A stretch of DNA of 64,000 bases from Streptomyces fumanus (GTDB taxonomy: Bacteria; Actinomycetota; Actinomycetes; Streptomycetales; Streptomycetaceae): positions 124,001 through 188,000 of the forward strand of contig NZ_BNBI01000002.1 of the NCBI RefSeq assembly GCF_014655295.1, given 5' to 3'. The notes below the pieces were generated by a model that was not told the DNA's origin, ran no database searches, and was given only the letters and a program-made list of their open reading frames with translations. Below are positions 54,175-62,757 of this stretch, one piece after another (the first letter of the stretch is position 1; each line of letters opens with the position of its first letter). A program made the position numbers and the translations under genes.

Positions 54175-56672
54175 CGGGTGGTCCCCTCCGGCTTGCGCAC
54201 GGTCTGGGCGACGGCTTCGACGTCCCTCACGAAGCGGAGGGGGTCGGGCATCGTGGTGCCGGACGGGTGCGCGCCCTCCTGGCACTGCCTGACGAGGCCC
54301 ACCGCCTCGGATCCGCACCGCCTGCGCAGCTCGCCGTAGACGTCCGCCGCCCCCTTCGACGCGTCACCGAAGAGCCCCAGGGCAGCGATGTCCAGGAGCG
54401 TGACGGCGGCCGCGACGGTCTTCTCGGCCTCGGGCTCGGTCAGTCCGGCGCGGTGCAGCCGCAGCCAGGCGGCCTCGGAGAAGGCCCGCTCCAGGACGGT
54501 GCGGCACAGGCTGGGCAGTACATGGGTCATGACGGCCGGCGGAAGGTCCGGCGTGCGGGCGAGGGCGCACGCGTCGGCGAGCGCCTGGCCGATCGGATCG
54601 GTCACTCGCTGCACGGTCACCGCCGACCGCGCCTCCCGTTCCACCTCCAGGACCGTCACCGGGAACTCCTGGTGGGTGAAGGCCCGCTGGAGCCGCGTGT
54701 CGTGGGTGAAGACCACGACCTGGCGGGTCTCTCCGAGGTCGTGGAGGACCTTCGCGAGGCCGTGCACCTTCGCGGGGTCCATGGACTGTACGGGGTCGTC
54801 GATGACGACGAACCCGAACGGGCTGTCGGGCGCGGCGGCGCGCGGCAGGAAAAGGGAGAGCGCGAGGGAGTGCAGTTCGCCCTGACTCATGACGCCGAGG
54901 GCCGCCGCCTCCGTACCGTCCACCGACACGTCCATCGCGAGCTTGCGCACGGCGGCCTTCTCGCTGCCGGTCAGCCGGACGGAACGCAGGTCGACGCTGC
55001 TCTGCTGGCGCAGTTCCTCCCAGATCCGCTGCGAGTGGTCTTCGAAGGGCCGCAGCCGTTCCGCGCGCAGCTCGGCGCCTGCCTCCTTGAGCCACTTGCG
55101 GGCCGCCCTGACCTGGCGCAGCCGGGGCTTGCCGGCGTGGGCGGTGCGGGCCCGATCGAGCCAGGCGGCGAGGCGGGTGACACAGCGCCGCCACTCCTCG
55201 TCGAGCTTATCCAGCTCGCGGGCGGCCTCCTCCCGCAGGACGGCGCAGGCGTCGGCGAGGACGAGGGCGGCGGTTTCGGCGCGGGCGGCGAGCCGTTCGG
55301 CGTCGTCGATCGCACGGCAGGCCGCCCACTCCTCCCACGGGTCGACGAGCGGGGCGGGCAGCCAGGCGGGGGCCCGCCTGACGAGGTAGCGGACGGCGTC
55401 CACCGCGTCGCGCAGCTCGCTGCGGGCCTGCTGCGCGGTGGCCGCCTCCCGCCGCAGGACCGTCACCTGTCCGGCGGCCCGCTCGGCCCATGCGTCGTCG
55501 AGGGGCCGGTCGGACCCGCACACCGGGCAGGTGTCCTCGTCCGCGTGCCGACGGCTGTGCTCCAGGGCCCGGGCCAGCAGTTCGGCGCGCTGGTGGGCGT
55601 CCTCGGCACCCGAGGCGCGCACGTCGTCGAGTACGGCGACGGCCTCGCGCAGCCGGTCCACGGCCGCTCCGACGGCTTCGAGGTCGGGACCTGCCAGCTC
55701 GACGGTCGCGCGCAGCTCACGGAGGCGGTCGTCGTCCGTGTCGGGCAGTCCGCTCACGAGGGCGTCCAGCGCGTCGAAGTCGGGAGCGCCGGCGCGGTCG
55801 ACGGCCGCGAGCGCACGCCTGGCCCGGTCGTCGTCCAACGCGGAGAGCGCCTCGACGAGGGCGGGCAGTTCCGTCTCGGCCGTCTTCACCGCCGAGTTCA
55901 GCGCCTTCTCCTCGGCCTGGAGCCGCGCGTCGGCGGCCATCAGCTCGCCGAGTCCCAGGATGGAGGCGACCGAGTCGTACAGTTCGCTGGGCTTGCCGCT
56001 GATCACCTTGTCGAGGTCGGAGTACGACAGGAAGGGGCGATGGTCGTTCAGCGCCTGCTGCCAGCCGGCGTCCTCGAAGGGACCCCGGCCGTGGCCCGGC
56101 CGCCTGAACTCGATGTCGGGCGCCGTGACATCGTCGCCCTGCCAGGTGCAGGTGAGCGTCGACAGCCGGGGGTCGCCGGCGATGGCGAGGCGGACCTCGA
56201 CCTTCGGGTCGGCTCCGTCGTGCAGGTTGCGCCAGTGCCGGCGCCACACCTCGCCACGCTGCTTGTCGAGGCGGGCGGTACGTCCGGTGAACGCCGTCTC
56301 GACGCCCTCGGCGAAGCTGGACTTCCCCGAGCCGTTACGCCCCACCACGAGGGTGACACCGGGCTTCGCGCCCAGCGGCAGATGCGCCTTGCGGCCGATA
56401 CCGCGAAAGCCGCTGACGCTGATGGATTCCAGGAACACCCGGTGGTCCGGGTGCGGGCCGACGGCCGCGTCGGCGCCGGTCCCCGCCCCGTCCAGCGCCT
56501 CGCGGATCAGCTCCCGGGCCGACTCGGCGAGGGTGGACGCTTCGAGGCGCTCGGCCAGTCGGGAGAGCGTCGGGGAGCCTCCGGTGCCGGGGCCAGTGCC
56601 CTGGGTGCCGGGGACTCGCTCGGCCTGCTCGTCCTGCTCCGGGGGCTGGTTGTGCTCGGGGTGTTCCGTCAT
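54171..56672 (-). CDS. SMC/Rad50-like ATPase with zinc-hook Cys pair
   Basis: 833 residues. Walker A VVGRNGSGKSSF at about 110-121; long coiled-coil arms with CPVC at 382-385 at the tip region (zinc-hook-type); ABC signature VMSQGELHSLALSLF at about 594-608; Walker B FVVIDDPVQSMD at 621-632; D-loop/switch VVVFTHDTRLQRAF. Rad50/RloC-like ABC ATPases of this length act in defence or repair by sensing DNA ends or structures. ATG 56672 has GGAGAG upstream. First gene of the operon; an AT-rich palindrome lies about 100 bp before it. Confidence 0.83.
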   Translation of the reverse strand: MTEHPEHNQPPEQDEQAERVPGTQGTGPGTGGSPTLSRLAERLEASTLAESARELIREALDGAGTGADAAVGPHPDHRVFLESISVSGFRGIGRKAHLPLGAKPGVTLVVGRNGSGKSSFAEGVETAFTGRTARLDKQRGEVWRRHWRNLHDGADPKVEVRLAIAGDPRLSTLTCTWQGDDVTAPDIEFRRPGHGRGPFEDAGWQQALNDHRPFLSYSDLDKVISGKPSELYDSVASILGLGELMAADARLQAEEKALNSAVKTAETELPALVEALSALDDDRARRALAAVDRAGAPDFDALDALVSGLPDTDDDRLRELRATVELAGPDLEAVGAAVDRLREAVAVLDDVRASGAEDAHQRAELLARALEHSRRHADEDTCPVCGSDRPLDDAWAERAAGQVTVLRREAATAQQARSELRDAVDAVRYLVRRAPAWLPAPLVDPWEEWAACRAIDDAERLAARAETAALVLADACAVLREEAARELDKLDEEWRRCVTRLAAWLDRARTAHAGKPRLRQVRAARKWLKEAGAELRAERLRPFEDHSQRIWEELRQQSSVDLRSVRLTGSEKAAVRKLAMDVSVDGTEAAALGVMSQGELHSLALSLFLPRAAAPDSPFGFVVIDDPVQSMDPAKVHGLAKVLHDLGETRQVVVFTHDTRLQRAFTHQEFPVTVLEVEREARSAVTVQRVTDPIGQALADACALARTPDLPPAVMTHVLPSLCRTVLERAFSEAAWLRLHRAGLTEPEAEKTVAAAVTLLDIAALGLFGDASKGAADVYGELRRRCGSEAVGLVRQCQEGAHPSGTTMPDPLRFVRDVEAVAQTVRKPEGTTR

Positions 56673-56773
56673 GGTGCTCTCCGCCCTTCCGTGATCCGTT
56701 CCGACGGCTCTGCTGAGCCTGGGGTGACGGGACAGACGTTAGGGACGGCAGAGAGTTGCAGACCAGGAATATT

Positions 56774-56793
56774 TTGATAACCAGAGTTATCAA
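56774..56793. promoter_or_regulatory. 20-bp AT-rich palindrome, candidate operator
   Basis: Perfect 8-bp inverted repeat TTGATAAC-CAGA-GTTATCAA, about 100 bp upstream of the ATPase start and 18 bp from the end of a pseudogene. It is conspicuous in this GC-rich DNA. It is well placed for a repressor or activator of the ATPase operon. Neighbouring DNA (56755-56805) is the most AT-rich in this region, so promoter elements likely overlap it. Confidence 0.5.
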
Positions 56794-56810
56794 TACTCGT
56801 TAATTGCAGG

Positions 56811-57092
56811 TCAGTTGCCTCTCAGGCTCAGCTCCGCCCACACCGTCTTGCCCACCGGGTGGCGAGGCCCCGATCCCCAGCGCACGGCCAGCGCGTCCAC
56901 CAGGAGCAGCCCCCGGCCGGACTCATCCTCGGGAGGCGACGAAGGCACAGCTGTGGGCAGCCGCTTCGCGGAGGCGGCGTCAGCGACCTCGACACGCAGG
57001 ACACGTCCGACGCCGACGGTTAGCCCCGTTGCCCCCAGCCACCGGACGGCGTGCCGCCGGGCGAGCTGCGCAGCTCGCGGAAGCCGCTGCCT
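56811..57092 (-). pseudogene. remnant of an ATP-binding (RsbW/HATPase-like) regulator
   Basis: In one minus-strand frame ending at TGA 56811: LARRHAVRWLGATGLT, then VGVGRVLRVEVADA, then DESGRGLLLVDALAVRWGSG and GKTVWAELSLRGN. This matches the ends of the common Streptomyces anti-sigma-type ATP-binding proteins, but the central SELVTNAVxH box is missing, apparently by deletion. It has no start codon or ribosome-binding site of its own. Plus-strand frames over it are shadows. Confidence 0.6.
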
Positions 57093-57422
57093 GGGCTGCC
57101 TTCACAGAAGAGTTGAAGGTCGGACGCGACCGTTCCTGAGGCAGCCGGTCACCGGTCGCCGTCCGTCTTCCGGGCTCACCGGGCCCTTGTTCGCGAGGGC
57201 CCGGCGAGCCGCTGACCTCCTGAAAGAATCGGGGAAAGAACTACCCGCCCACCCACCCTCCCGGCGCCGGAGGGCGGGCGTCACCCGTGCGAGTGACCGG
57301 CTTGCAGGCGCGGGACACAGACCGTTACGTTCGCCGCGACAACCTCACACAGACGACGGCCCCCGGCCGGGACGGCAATCCCGATCGAGGGCCTGACCGA
57401 TCAGGAAGCTCCAACCTTCCCA
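57093..57422. other. intergenic, no supported gene
   Basis: 330 bp upstream of the helix-turn-helix gene. No frame with both a ribosome-binding site and codon bias. It presumably includes the promoter of the gene at 57423. Confidence 0.35.
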
Positions 57423-58307
57423 ATGGCTGACTCGCAGTCTAACGCGCCCCTGCGCGCCGACGCCGGAACTCCGATCTCCGGCGTGATCCACGTACGCACC
57501 CGGCTGACGGCCGACTTCACGGTGATCTCCAACGCCCTCGCCCAGCGACGCGGCAGCGCGGTCACGATCGGCGTCGCGGCGTACATCGCCTCCCTGCCCG
57601 ACGGCTCACCCGTGAGCATCGCCGCCCTCTGCGAGCACTTCAGCGAGGGCGAGATCCTCATCTCGCGTGCGCTCAGGGAGCTCGAAGCGGCCGGATACCT
57701 GGAGCGCCGCCGCGAGCGGACGCCCACCGGGCAGGTGCGCACCCGGACCTACTTCTACGACGTGCCCGGCGGCCACCCGGCCCCCGACGGGTCGCCGGAG
57801 CCGCCCCGCCCCCGGAAGCGGCCCACCCCTGCGGACCCTGCTGTCGCGCCCCGACGGGAGGCGGCGCCCGCTCCCGGTCCCGAGGAGCCCGGCGGCCCGG
57901 CGGCCGCACTCGCCGACGCCGACCCGAAGGCCGTCGCCGTCCTGACCACCCTGCGCCGGGTCGACCCCCGCCTCGTCCTGTCCGCGCAGGAGGCCGCCCG
58001 CCTGGCGCCGGCCGTCGCCGAGTGGCTGGCGGCCGGTGTCGGACCACGGGAGATCACCGAGCTGCTGACCGCACGGCTCCCCGACCGCTTCCGGGCCCGA
58101 CCGGCCAGCGTCCTCGCCTTCCGGCTCCGGGAGACTCCGCTGCCCGTGCCACCCCCGGCACCGCTGCCCGAGCCGGGCGAGCGCCCGGCCGTGTTGCCGT
58201 TCCAGACCTGCGACGGCTGCGAGCGCGCCTTCCGCGCCCCGGAGCCCGGATACTGCCGAGGCTGCCGTGACCGCCTTGGCGAGGAACACCTGCGTGCGGC
58301 CGGCTGA
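57423..58307 (+). CDS. HTH and zinc-ribbon protein
   Basis: 294 residues. Winged helix in the first 100 residues (AAYIASLPDGSPVSIAALCE, SRALRELEAAGYLERRRER), then a Pro/Ala-rich linker of about 70 residues, a helical middle, and a C-terminal short zinc-ribbon (TCDGCERAF ... YCRGCRD). This replication-initiator/MarR-like protein is widespread in Streptomyces chromosomes with unknown targets. It could bind the palindrome at 56774-56793, which is 630 bp away, but nothing shows this directly. Confidence 0.75.
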   Translation: MADSQSNAPLRADAGTPISGVIHVRTRLTADFTVISNALAQRRGSAVTIGVAAYIASLPDGSPVSIAALCEHFSEGEILISRALRELEAAGYLERRRERTPTGQVRTRTYFYDVPGGHPAPDGSPEPPRPRKRPTPADPAVAPRREAAPAPGPEEPGGPAAALADADPKAVAVLTTLRRVDPRLVLSAQEAARLAPAVAEWLAAGVGPREITELLTARLPDRFRARPASVLAFRLRETPLPVPPPAPLPEPGERPAVLPFQTCDGCERAFRAPEPGYCRGCRDRLGEEHLRAAG

Positions 58308-58404
58308 GCCGATGGGCGGGTGTCCGGTTCGCTCCTGGGTGGCAGGCTTGATGTGCGACGATGCGAAACCGGGTACCGAGCAAGACGGCAGGAGGAGGTG
58401 GGGC

Positions 58405-59061
58405 ATGGTCGACAGGTTCCGGGACGGACTTCTGACTCCCACGGAAACAGCCTCCTACCTGCAGATCCCGCAGTCGACGCTCCACTCGTGGCTGAAGGGC
58501 AGGGCCGCCGGGGCGCCCCTGGTCCACCAGGTCGAGCCGCCGCGCAAGGGGCAGCCCTCGGTGCCGTTCATCGCGGTGGCCGAGGCGCACGCCCTTCGTT
58601 CCCTGCGATCCCTGGGGCTCCGGATGAGCGAGATCGAGGAAGCCGCCGCCGCCGTACGGGACGCCTTCGCCACCCCGTACGGCCTCGTGTCGAAGCGGAT
58701 CGCGACCGACGGCGTGGACATCTTCATCGAGCACGGCCTCGGCGATCTCCGCAGGGCCCGGGACGGTCAGGCGCCCATCCACGAAGTGGTCTCCGACTAC
58801 CTTCGCTACCTGAACTGGGAGCCCGACGACGATTTCCCCTCCAGTCTGCGGCTCAGGCAGTACCCGGACTCCGTACCTGTCGTGATCGACCCGAGGTTCG
58901 GTCACGGGAGGCCCGTCGTGGCCGCCAACCGTGTCGCGGTCAATGCCATCACCGACCTCTGGGAGGCCGGGGAGAGCGTCGAGGACATCGCGTACGACTT
59001 CGACATGACGCCCGAGCAGGTGGACGAGCTGTGCCGGGCAGTGGTGCGCCTTGCCGCCTGA
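58405..59061 (+). CDS. DUF433 antitoxin-like protein
   Basis: 218 residues from ATG 58405, with AGGAGGAGG upstream. N-terminal MerR/HTH-like segment (LTPTETASYLQIPQSTLHSW), and C-terminal DUF433 domain with VVIDPRFGHGRPVVAANRVA, DLWEAGESVEDIAYDFDM. DUF433 proteins are VapB-like antitoxins of PIN-type toxins. Coupled to the next gene by an 11-bp overlap, as is usual for toxin-antitoxin pairs. Confidence 0.85.
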   Translation: MVDRFRDGLLTPTETASYLQIPQSTLHSWLKGRAAGAPLVHQVEPPRKGQPSVPFIAVAEAHALRSLRSLGLRMSEIEEAAAAVRDAFATPYGLVSKRIATDGVDIFIEHGLGDLRRARDGQAPIHEVVSDYLRYLNWEPDDDFPSSLRLRQYPDSVPVVIDPRFGHGRPVVAANRVAVNAITDLWEAGESVEDIAYDFDMTPEQVDELCRAVVRLAA

Positions 59062-59440
59062 ATTCTTCCTCGACCGCAATCTCGGACGTCGGGTCGCGGA
59101 AGGGCTGAGGGCGTGCGGCTGGTCCGTTCACCGCATCGGTGACGTCTTTCCCGACGACGGACAGGATGTCGCCGATGAGGAGTGGATCGCGTACGGTCTC
59201 GATCAGTCGTGGGTTCCGCTGTCGAAGGACGGCCGGATCAAGAGCAGGGACCTGGAGATCCGACCGGTTCTGGAGCGTGAGGCGGTGCTGTTCTACCTCG
59301 ACAACCAGCAGCTGCGCAGTGTCGAGATGGTCGAACGGCTCGACGCACACCGCGAGGCGATCCATCGGGCAGTTGGCAGGGGCGGTCCCGCCGCCTACGC
59401 GGTACGACGCGACCGCGTGGAGCGCACCTGGCCGCCCTGA
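59051..59440 (+). CDS. DUF5615 PIN-like toxin
   Basis: 129 residues from TTG 59051. PPEFFLDRNLGRRVAEGLRA has the N-terminal Asp of PIN/DUF5615 proteins, ADEEWIAYG and VPLSKDGRIKSRDLE provide the acidic and K/D residues of the Mut7-C-like active site. Probable RNase toxin neutralised by the upstream DUF433 protein. The start codon lies inside the antitoxin gene. Confidence 0.82.
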   Translation: MPPEFFLDRNLGRRVAEGLRACGWSVHRIGDVFPDDGQDVADEEWIAYGLDQSWVPLSKDGRIKSRDLEIRPVLEREAVLFYLDNQQLRSVEMVERLDAHREAIHRAVGRGGPAAYAVRRDRVERTWPP

Positions 59441-59487
59441 TCGATTCGGCGGACGGCACGGACTCGGACCGCCCGCCGTGATCCCGT

Positions 59488-62400
59488 CTACTTCGCGGCG
59501 GGCGCCCACAAGGCTGCCACGATCTCCATCTGCTTGAGGACGAGGTCGACCGCCTCCCGCTCCTCCTCCGGCGGGTAGTCGAACATCGCCAGTACGCGGC
59601 GGATGCGGGTGCGGAGCTTGGCGCGGACGGGTTCCCGGGAGAGCCAGTCGACGGAGAGGTTCTTGCGGATGTCGGCCACGAGGGCACGGGCGATCTTGGC
59701 GAGGGTGTCCTGGCCGCCCTCCATCAGCTCGGCCATGTCGCGGTGGGCGACGGCGTCGTAGAAGGCCAGCTCGGCGTGGTTGAGCGGGGGGTCGAACCGC
59801 TCGCCGCGGCGGGCCTCCGCCGACACCTCCCGCGCCAGGGCGGCGAGTTCGGCGATGACCTGGGCGCTGGTGAGCTGCTGGAGCATGTAGCGCCTCATCA
59901 GGTCGTCCAGGCGCTCGGCGAAGCTCTCGTTGCGGACGACGTTGTGCTTGGTCACCTCGCGCATCTTCTGCTGTATCATGCGGCGCAGCGCCTCGGTGAC
60001 CAGGTGCGGGGTCTCGGAGTTCTCCAGCTTGCGCAGTTGCGCCTCGTTGAGGCGGGTGATGTCCAGCCGCCCGATCCCGGCCTCCGCGTACAGGTCGGTG
60101 ATCTCGTCGGCGTCGACGACGGAGGCCGCCAGGGCCTGGAGGTAGCGCTGGACCTCGGCGCTGAGCGGCTCCCCGGTCGCCTCGCGCCGGGCCGCGTCGA
60201 TCTTAATCATCCAGGCCCGGACCTCGCTGAAGAAGGCGATGTCGCGACGCCAGTCGTCCAGTTCCGCGCAGCGCTCGGCGATCTCGCGGCTCATCGCGCA
60301 CAGGCGGTAGAAGCGGTCGAGCCGGGCGGCGCTGTCCTTGAAGCGGACGGAGAGCGGCTTGGCACCGGGTTCGACCTTGTTGCCCGGGTTCTTCGGGTCC
60401 AGCAGGAAGTCGGCGGTCAGGCGCAGGGCGCGGATGCGGGTGTCGGGACGGCCGGTGTCGGCCAGCCACTCCCTCCAGTGGCACCCGGCCAGCAGGCCCT
60501 TGATCGTGGACAGCTCGTTCTTGACCTCGGTGATGGCCCGCTCGATGTCCGCGCCGAGCGTCTGGTCCTTGCGGTCCTGGTCCGAGTACTCGCGCAGGGC
60601 CTTGGCGAGGTTGTCGGTGAGCGGTGCGTAGCCGACGAGGAGGCCGTCCTGCTTGCCGCGGAAACGGCGGTTGACGCGGGCGAGGGCCTGCATCAGGTTG
60701 GCGCCCTGCATCGGGCGGTCCATGTACAGGGTGTGGATGGGCGGCGCGTCGTAGCCGGTCAGCAGCATCGAGTGGACGATCAGCAGCTCCAGCTCGTCGT
60801 CCGGGTCCTTGGCCCGGGCCTGGACGACCTTCTGCTGGGACGGGCGGAGAGCGTGCGCGCGCAAGTGCGGCTCGTCGGAGGGATCGCTGTGGAAGACGAT
60901 CTTCATGACACCCTGGTCGGCCTCCTTGCCGACCCAGTCCGGCCGCCGCTCGGCCAGCGCGTCGAAGAGCCGCACGCAAATGTCCCGCGTCATGCAGACG
61001 ACCATCGCCTTGCCGGGCCCGCCGAGGTCCGGCTTGACCAGCTCCCGGCGCGCCTCCCAGTGCTCGATCAGGTCGTCGGCGAGCTTCGCTATCCGGTCAG
61101 GGGCACCGTAGACGGTGTTCATCGCCGTGGCATACCTGATGACGCGGCGGCGCTCGGCGTCGTCCATACCCTCGGTGAGGGTGTTGGCCTGCTCGTCGAT
61201 CTTGCTCGGGTCGACATCCTCGGGCAGGTCGACCTCGATGACACGCGGCTCGTGGTAGACGCGGACCGTGGCTCCGTCGTCGACGGCACGCTTCAAGTCG
61301 TAGACGTCGATGTACTCGCCGAAGACGGCACGGGTATCGGCGTCCGCCTTGGAGATCGGCGTGCCGGTGAAAGCGAGCAGGGTGGCGTACGGGAGGGCGT
61401 CGCGCAGGTGGCGGGCGTAGCCGTCGAGGCTGTCGTAGTGCGAACGGTGCGCCTCGTCGACGATGACCAGGATGTTGCGGCGCTCGGAGAGGAGGGGGTG
61501 GGACTTGCCGGCGTCCTTCTCCTCCTTGCTCAGGCCGAACTTCTGGAGGGTGGTGAAGAGGATCCCGCCGACAGTGCGCTCCTTCAGTGCGGCGCGCAGC
61601 TCCTCACGGGTGTCGAACTGGTGGGCCTTCTGCTGGAGGAGGGTCTCGCTGTCCCGGAAGGTGTCGAAGAGCTGGTCGTCGAGGTCGGTGCGGTCGGTGA
61701 CGATGACGATGGTGGGGTTGTTCAGGGCGGGGTGGCGGGAGACCAGCGCAGCCGTCTCCACCATCTCCTCCGACTTTCCCGCACCCTGCGTGTGCCAGAC
61801 GACGCCGGCCTGTCCGGTGCCGCGAGACGCCTCGACGACCGCGTCCACCGCCTTGTTGACCGCGAAATACTGGTGCGGCTTCGCGATGCGCTTGCCGGAG
61901 AGGGGCTCGCCCGGCCTGGGCGGGGGGAAGTTGACGAAGTTGCGGGTGAGGGAGAGGAACCGCTCCTGCGTGAACAGGCCGTGGAGGGCGAGCGTGAGCG
62001 CGTCCAGGCCGTCGTAGCCGGGAGCGTTGGTGTCGACGGGCTTGCCCTCGTGGTCGACGTTCCAGGGCGCGAAGTGCTCGTACGGCGTGAAGATCGTGCC
62101 GTACTTGGCGGTTATGCCGTCCGAGACGAGGCAGAGGACGTTGTAGCGGAACGCGATCGGGAACTCCGAGACGTACGTCTGGAGCTGGGCGTGCGCCGAC
62201 TTGACGGTCGCGTTCTCGTCGGAGGCGCTCTTCAGCTCGACGACGGCGAGGGGGAGGCCGTTGACGTACAGGACGATGTCGAAGCGGCGGTGACTGCCGT
62301 CGGCTTCCCGGACGGTGACCTGGTTGACGGCGAGGTAGCTGTTCGCGTCGGGGTCCGTGAAGTCGACGAGGCGGACGGTCGGGGACTGCTCGGCGCCGAA

Positions 62401-62757
62401 CTCGTCCGTGTACGTCAGGCGGACGCCGGTGGTGAGGTTCTTGTGCGCCTGCCGGTTCTCCGGGTACGCCTCGCGGGACGCGGGGTCGGTGGCGATGCGC
62501 ATCGCCTCGTGGACGGCGGTGGCGGTCAGCTCCGGGTTCAGCCGCTCGATGGCCGCCTGGAGCTCGTCGTGCAGGATCAGGTCGTCCCAGTCCCGGCGGT
62601 GCCCGGTGCCGGGGGCGAGTTCCTTGCCGGCCTTGACCTCCCAGCCGAGCTCGCCGAGTTCATCGAGGGCGAGGTACTCCCAGGTGGACTCGGTCATTTT
62701 GGCGTCTAGGTGGGCGGGGGTGGGGGTAGTGGGGTCGCTGGTGCCTCCGGTGGTCAT
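59488..62757 (-). CDS. hsdR: type I restriction subunit HsdR
   Basis: 1089 residues. N-terminal nuclease with Asp160 (RFDIVLYVNGL) and Glu174-x-Lys176 (VVELKSA); helicase motifs VVWHTQGAGKSEEMVE (I), VIVTDRTDLDDQLF (Ia), VDEAHRS (II, DEAH), FTGTPIS (III), LLTGYDAPP (V) and QALARVNR (VI); then a helical C-terminal domain. It translocates and cuts unmethylated DNA as part of the HsdR2M2S complex. ATG 62757 overlaps the hsdS stop (ATGA). Confidence 0.95.
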   Translation of the reverse strand: MTTGGTSDPTTPTPAHLDAKMTESTWEYLALDELGELGWEVKAGKELAPGTGHRRDWDDLILHDELQAAIERLNPELTATAVHEAMRIATDPASREAYPENRQAHKNLTTGVRLTYTDEFGAEQSPTVRLVDFTDPDANSYLAVNQVTVREADGSHRRFDIVLYVNGLPLAVVELKSASDENATVKSAHAQLQTYVSEFPIAFRYNVLCLVSDGITAKYGTIFTPYEHFAPWNVDHEGKPVDTNAPGYDGLDALTLALHGLFTQERFLSLTRNFVNFPPPRPGEPLSGKRIAKPHQYFAVNKAVDAVVEASRGTGQAGVVWHTQGAGKSEEMVETAALVSRHPALNNPTIVIVTDRTDLDDQLFDTFRDSETLLQQKAHQFDTREELRAALKERTVGGILFTTLQKFGLSKEEKDAGKSHPLLSERRNILVIVDEAHRSHYDSLDGYARHLRDALPYATLLAFTGTPISKADADTRAVFGEYIDVYDLKRAVDDGATVRVYHEPRVIEVDLPEDVDPSKIDEQANTLTEGMDDAERRRVIRYATAMNTVYGAPDRIAKLADDLIEHWEARRELVKPDLGGPGKAMVVCMTRDICVRLFDALAERRPDWVGKEADQGVMKIVFHSDPSDEPHLRAHALRPSQQKVVQARAKDPDDELELLIVHSMLLTGYDAPPIHTLYMDRPMQGANLMQALARVNRRFRGKQDGLLVGYAPLTDNLAKALREYSDQDRKDQTLGADIERAITEVKNELSTIKGLLAGCHWREWLADTGRPDTRIRALRLTADFLLDPKNPGNKVEPGAKPLSVRFKDSAARLDRFYRLCAMSREIAERCAELDDWRRDIAFFSEVRAWMIKIDAARREATGEPLSAEVQRYLQALAASVVDADEITDLYAEAGIGRLDITRLNEAQLRKLENSETPHLVTEALRRMIQQKMREVTKHNVVRNESFAERLDDLMRRYMLQQLTSAQVIAELAALAREVSAEARRGERFDPPLNHAELAFYDAVAHRDMAELMEGGQDTLAKIARALVADIRKNLSVDWLSREPVRAKLRTRIRRVLAMFDYPPEEEREAVDLVLKQMEIVAALWAPAAK

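Noticed and set aside
56815..57396. 193-codon plus-strand frame
   Set aside because: The minus strand here carries remnants of an ATP-binding protein, and the plus frame is Arg/Ser-rich with no motif.
59743..62709. 988-codon plus-strand frame opposite hsdR
   Set aside because: Antisense shadow; the minus strand shows complete HsdR motifs.
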